Assembly (NCBI GenBank): GCA_903813345.2
Contig: CAIIXF020000011.1
Coordinates: 35,748,166-35,812,165 of the forward strand
From: Owenia fusiformis
Lineage: Eukaryota > Annelida > Polychaeta > Sabellida > Oweniidae
Direction: 5' to 3'
Length of the DNA: 64,000 bases
Shown here: positions 61,820 to 64,000 of the stretch, one piece after another
Position numbering within the stretch: the stretch's first letter is position 1
How the letters are laid out: every line of letters starts with the position of its first letter
Translations under genes and position numbers: made by a program
The notes under the pieces: generated by a model
Told to the model about the DNA's origin: nothing
What the model saw: only the letters and a program-made list of their open reading frames with translations
Database searches by the model: none

Positions 61820-62163
61820 ATTGATTGTCAATCTATGGTCAACAGGAGTCCAGTCACACAATCATTCAAAAATATGTCATCTAACAACCTTTATATTCCA
61901 TATATATAAGGGTTATGTACTAGGAGGTTTTGGATGCAGAGTTTATCCTGGGGGAAATATGTGTATCTTCCAAGAGACCACAGGGACAGAGCAGGTCACA
62001 CATATTTCCTGAGGGGTGTTAAACCAAATTTTAAAAATGGATTTCTTTTAATATTAATTTCAAAACTCTATAGATAATACTGTAGATACAGCAATGCATG
62101 CCTTTCCCTAGATATAGGGTATGTTCCTGGGGTTAGGGTACCTAGAATCTCAGTAAGTATTGG

Positions 62164-62366
62164 CAGGCCCGTAGCCAGGGGGGGATCGATGGGTTTGAGC
62201 GAATCCCCCCTGACCAAAAATTCTTTCAAAATCATGTAGTTTTTCATCATTCTGAGCACTTTTTAAGTGGTTTTGGCCATTTTCGGACCAAAATTGTCAA
62301 AAGTGAACCCCCCCTGGAATTTTTCAAAAAGTGAACCCCCCTTGGCAAATCCTGGCTACGGGCCTG
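62164..62366. mobile_element. MITE, CAGGCCCGTAGCC family, 5-bp TSD
   Basis: Ends CAGGCCCGTAGCCAGGGGGG and CCTGGCTACGGGCCTG are complementary. It is flanked by ATTGG on both sides (62159-62163, 62367-62371). This is the best-preserved copy in the window. Confidence 0.9.
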
Positions 62367-62602
62367 ATTGGATACTTGTGTATTTTGTTAAACAGCTTAA
62401 TAAAGAGCTTTTAAGTTAATGTGATGATGGATTTTGATAACCAGAATAAACACACCAAAAATTAGGCATTACTTTCATTTTGCCCAACATGGTTGTGGTT
62501 GATAGGGCCGCTACTGGAGAATTTATAATATTGTGACATTTCACATCATGGGTACCATGTAGATTTTGCAACAAGGAGCTGAGAAAATATTCCTTGATTA
62601 TT

Positions 62603-62715
62603 ATGTCACCACCAGAAGTGGTGAAATATTCTTAGTCTTCAAATTTTTTTGTGGACTATGTTCTGGTGTTCAGCAATCAGCATCTGGTTGGTGGTGACAT
62701 TTCTGTCAATATGAC
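62603..62715. mobile_element. short GTCACCACC-ended element
   Basis: ATGTCACCACCAGAAGTGGT at the left and GGTGGTGACATTTCTGTCA at the right match the ends of the 56.3 kb element without its tandem units. Confidence 0.6.
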
Positions 62716-62809
62716 AATGATTGGCAAAAAATGGCTTGTTAGATCTGATTTGCTGCTGATGTTATGCACAGATAATAATACATAATATGTCAGAAGAAAA
62801 ATATAAAAT

Positions 62810-62814
62810 AAAAA
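62810..62814 (-). terminator. Pol III terminator of tRNA-Leu
   Basis: T5 on the minus strand, 6 nt after the tRNA 3' end. Confidence 0.6.
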
Positions 62815-62820
62815 TGTTTT

Positions 62821-62903
62821 GTCAGAAGTGGGATTCGAACCCACGCCTACAGAAGTAGACTGCGACCTGAACGCAGCGCCTTAGACCGCTCGGCCATCCT
62901 GAC
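62821..62903 (-). tRNA. tRNA-Leu (CAG)
   Basis: 83 nt, no intron. The acceptor GTCAGGA pairs with the 3' end (…TTCTGAC, closing with one G-T/mismatch position). The A box is TGGCCGAGCGG and the B box GGTTCGAATCC. The anticodon loop TT-CAG-GT is closed by CTGCG/CGCAG (anticodon at 62867-62869). The long variable arm (ctacttctgtag) is the class II hallmark of Leu. All parts needed for function are present. Confidence 0.95.
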
Positions 62904-63305
62904 TTATAAGACTATGGTGACAATCTTACTACCATCAATAGTCTGAGTAAACGAACTTGCAAAACGTGTGTTTTCATCTTGTGTTTTGGATTAATTTTGT
63001 TATCCTTTTATTAATATGCTTGCTTGCATAGTTCAAGCCTTAATAAATGGCTCATATATAGCTATTTTCGTCGATATAATTTTGACCTTTCGTTGTTACT
63101 TCCGGGTATCAACAATATGGCGGCTTATTTAGCGCTCAGTTTGCATGCGAATTTTCTTTAATATTCGGCCTTACCTAGCAAATCAACGCATATCACTCAT
63201 GCTATTATTACATACAATGCTAGAATTAATCGAAAATGACGAGAAAGAAGGTCATATGTGAGGCTGTTTGTTGAGAGTCTCAGTTTCGCGCTATGTTTTC
63301 ACGAA

Positions 63306-63377
63306 GCGTCGGTGGTGTAAAGGTTAGCATTGATGCCTTCCAAGCATTAGATCCGGGTTCGATTCCCGGCCGACGCA
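63306..63377 (+). tRNA. tRNA-Gly (TCC)
   Basis: 72 nt. Acceptor GCGTCGG/CCGACGC with discriminator A. The anticodon loop CT-TCC-AA (63339-63341) is closed by GATGC/GCATT. The B box is GGTTCGATTCC and the T arm CCGGG/CCCGG. It is followed within 2 nt by T6 (63380-63385), a Pol III stop. There is no intron, so it is probably functional. Confidence 0.95.
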
Positions 63378-63379
63378 TG

Positions 63380-63385
63380 TTTTTT
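63380..63385 (+). terminator. Pol III terminator of tRNA-Gly
   Basis: Six T just after the tRNA 3' end. Confidence 0.75.
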
Positions 63386-63410
63386 CTTTACTTTTCAATT
63401 TGGGCCTTTT

Positions 63411-64000
63411 AACATTTGCCTCACCTATTTACATTTGCCTCACCTATTTACATTTGCCTCATCAGTTTACATTTGCCTCACACATTTACATTTGCCTGAA
63501 ATATTTACCTCATCTATTTACACTTGCCTCATCTATTTATATTTGCCTCATCTATTTACATTTGCCTCAACTATTTACATTTGCCTCGCCTATCTAAATT
63601 TGCCTCACCTATTTATATTTGCCTCATCTATTTACATTTGCCTCATCTATTTACATTTGCCTCATCTATTTACATTTGCCTCACCTATTAACATTTGCCT
63701 CAACTTTTTACATTTGCCTCACCTATTAACATTTGCCTCAACTTTTTACATTTGCCTCACCTATTAACATTTGCCTCAACTATTAACATTTGCCTCACCT
63801 ATCTAAATTTGCCTCACCTATTTATATTTGCCTCACCTATCTATATTGGCCTCACCTATCTAAATTTGCCTCACCTATTTATATTTGCCTCATCTATTTA
63901 CATTTGCCTCAACTATTAACATTTGCCTCAACTTTTTACATTTGCCTCACCTATTAACATTTGCCTCAACTATTAACATTTGCCTCACCTATCTAAATTT
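63411..64000. repeat. 19-bp satellite, about 31 units, runs off the window
   Basis: The unit CATTTGCCTCACCTATTTA has variants at a few positions (cacc/catc/caac; ttta/taaa/ttaa). Because 19 is not a multiple of 3, frames through it repeat every 57 bp; these frames are not genes. Confidence 0.95.

Noticed and set aside
63400-63919. Overlapping frames of about 65-110 codons rich in HLPHLF/FASSIYIC
   Set aside because: By-products of the 19-bp satellite (57-bp reading period).

Overview
The window is a metazoan nuclear sequence: AT-rich, with spliced genes, non-LTR and LTR retrotransposons, many small inverted-repeat elements, minisatellites and long G/C homopolymers. A universal stress protein gene, a STK33-type kinase and a CR1/L2-like LINE carrying a 2A motif all fit a marine invertebrate (mollusc, brachiopod, echinoderm or lower deuterostome). 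I cannot fix the phylum from the sequence alone.

Only a few host genes can be supported. (1) A complete four-exon universal stress protein gene lies on the minus strand (29641 down to 27740, 158 aa, all intron phases consistent). (2) A single-exon ankyrin-like protein lies on the minus strand (32435-31659, 258 aa). (3) The first two recognisable coding exons of a STK33-like Ser/Thr kinase lie on the plus strand (58795-58989 and 59935-60039); the gene runs on beyond the window. (4) There are two tRNA genes, Leu-CAG (minus, 62821-62903) and Gly-TCC (plus, 63306-63377).

The rest is mostly mobile or repetitive DNA. 2.4-5.3 kb is an old decayed duplication with pogo-like ends. 5.5-6.1 kb is an inverted-repeat element with an 8-bp target duplication. 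10.7-16.2 kb holds an ORF1-like fragment and an intact 1236-aa LINE ORF2 whose membrane-type leader is set off by a 2A motif. 18.2-21.0 kb is a large inverted pair of ~90-bp arrays with higher-order structure. 24.6-25.9 kb is a 1.24-kb element packed with GCGC-rich subterminal repeats. 35.25-39.88 kb is a 5'-truncated L1/Tx1-like LINE with a 17-bp target duplication, split by an 852-bp near-perfect foldback element. 41.7-49.8 kb is a very young non-autonomous LTR retrotransposon with 2.7-kb LTRs, inserted into a 52-bp satellite. 56.3-57.75 kb is an element packed with AGGTCA half-sites. The right edge is a 19-bp satellite.

The most distinctive structural signal is that both spliced genes carry an intronic minisatellite whose first unit coincides with a splice site: the donor of STK33 exon 1 (16 x 42 bp) and the acceptor of USP exon 2 (17 x 38 bp). 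I did not find a convincing new multi-gene system.
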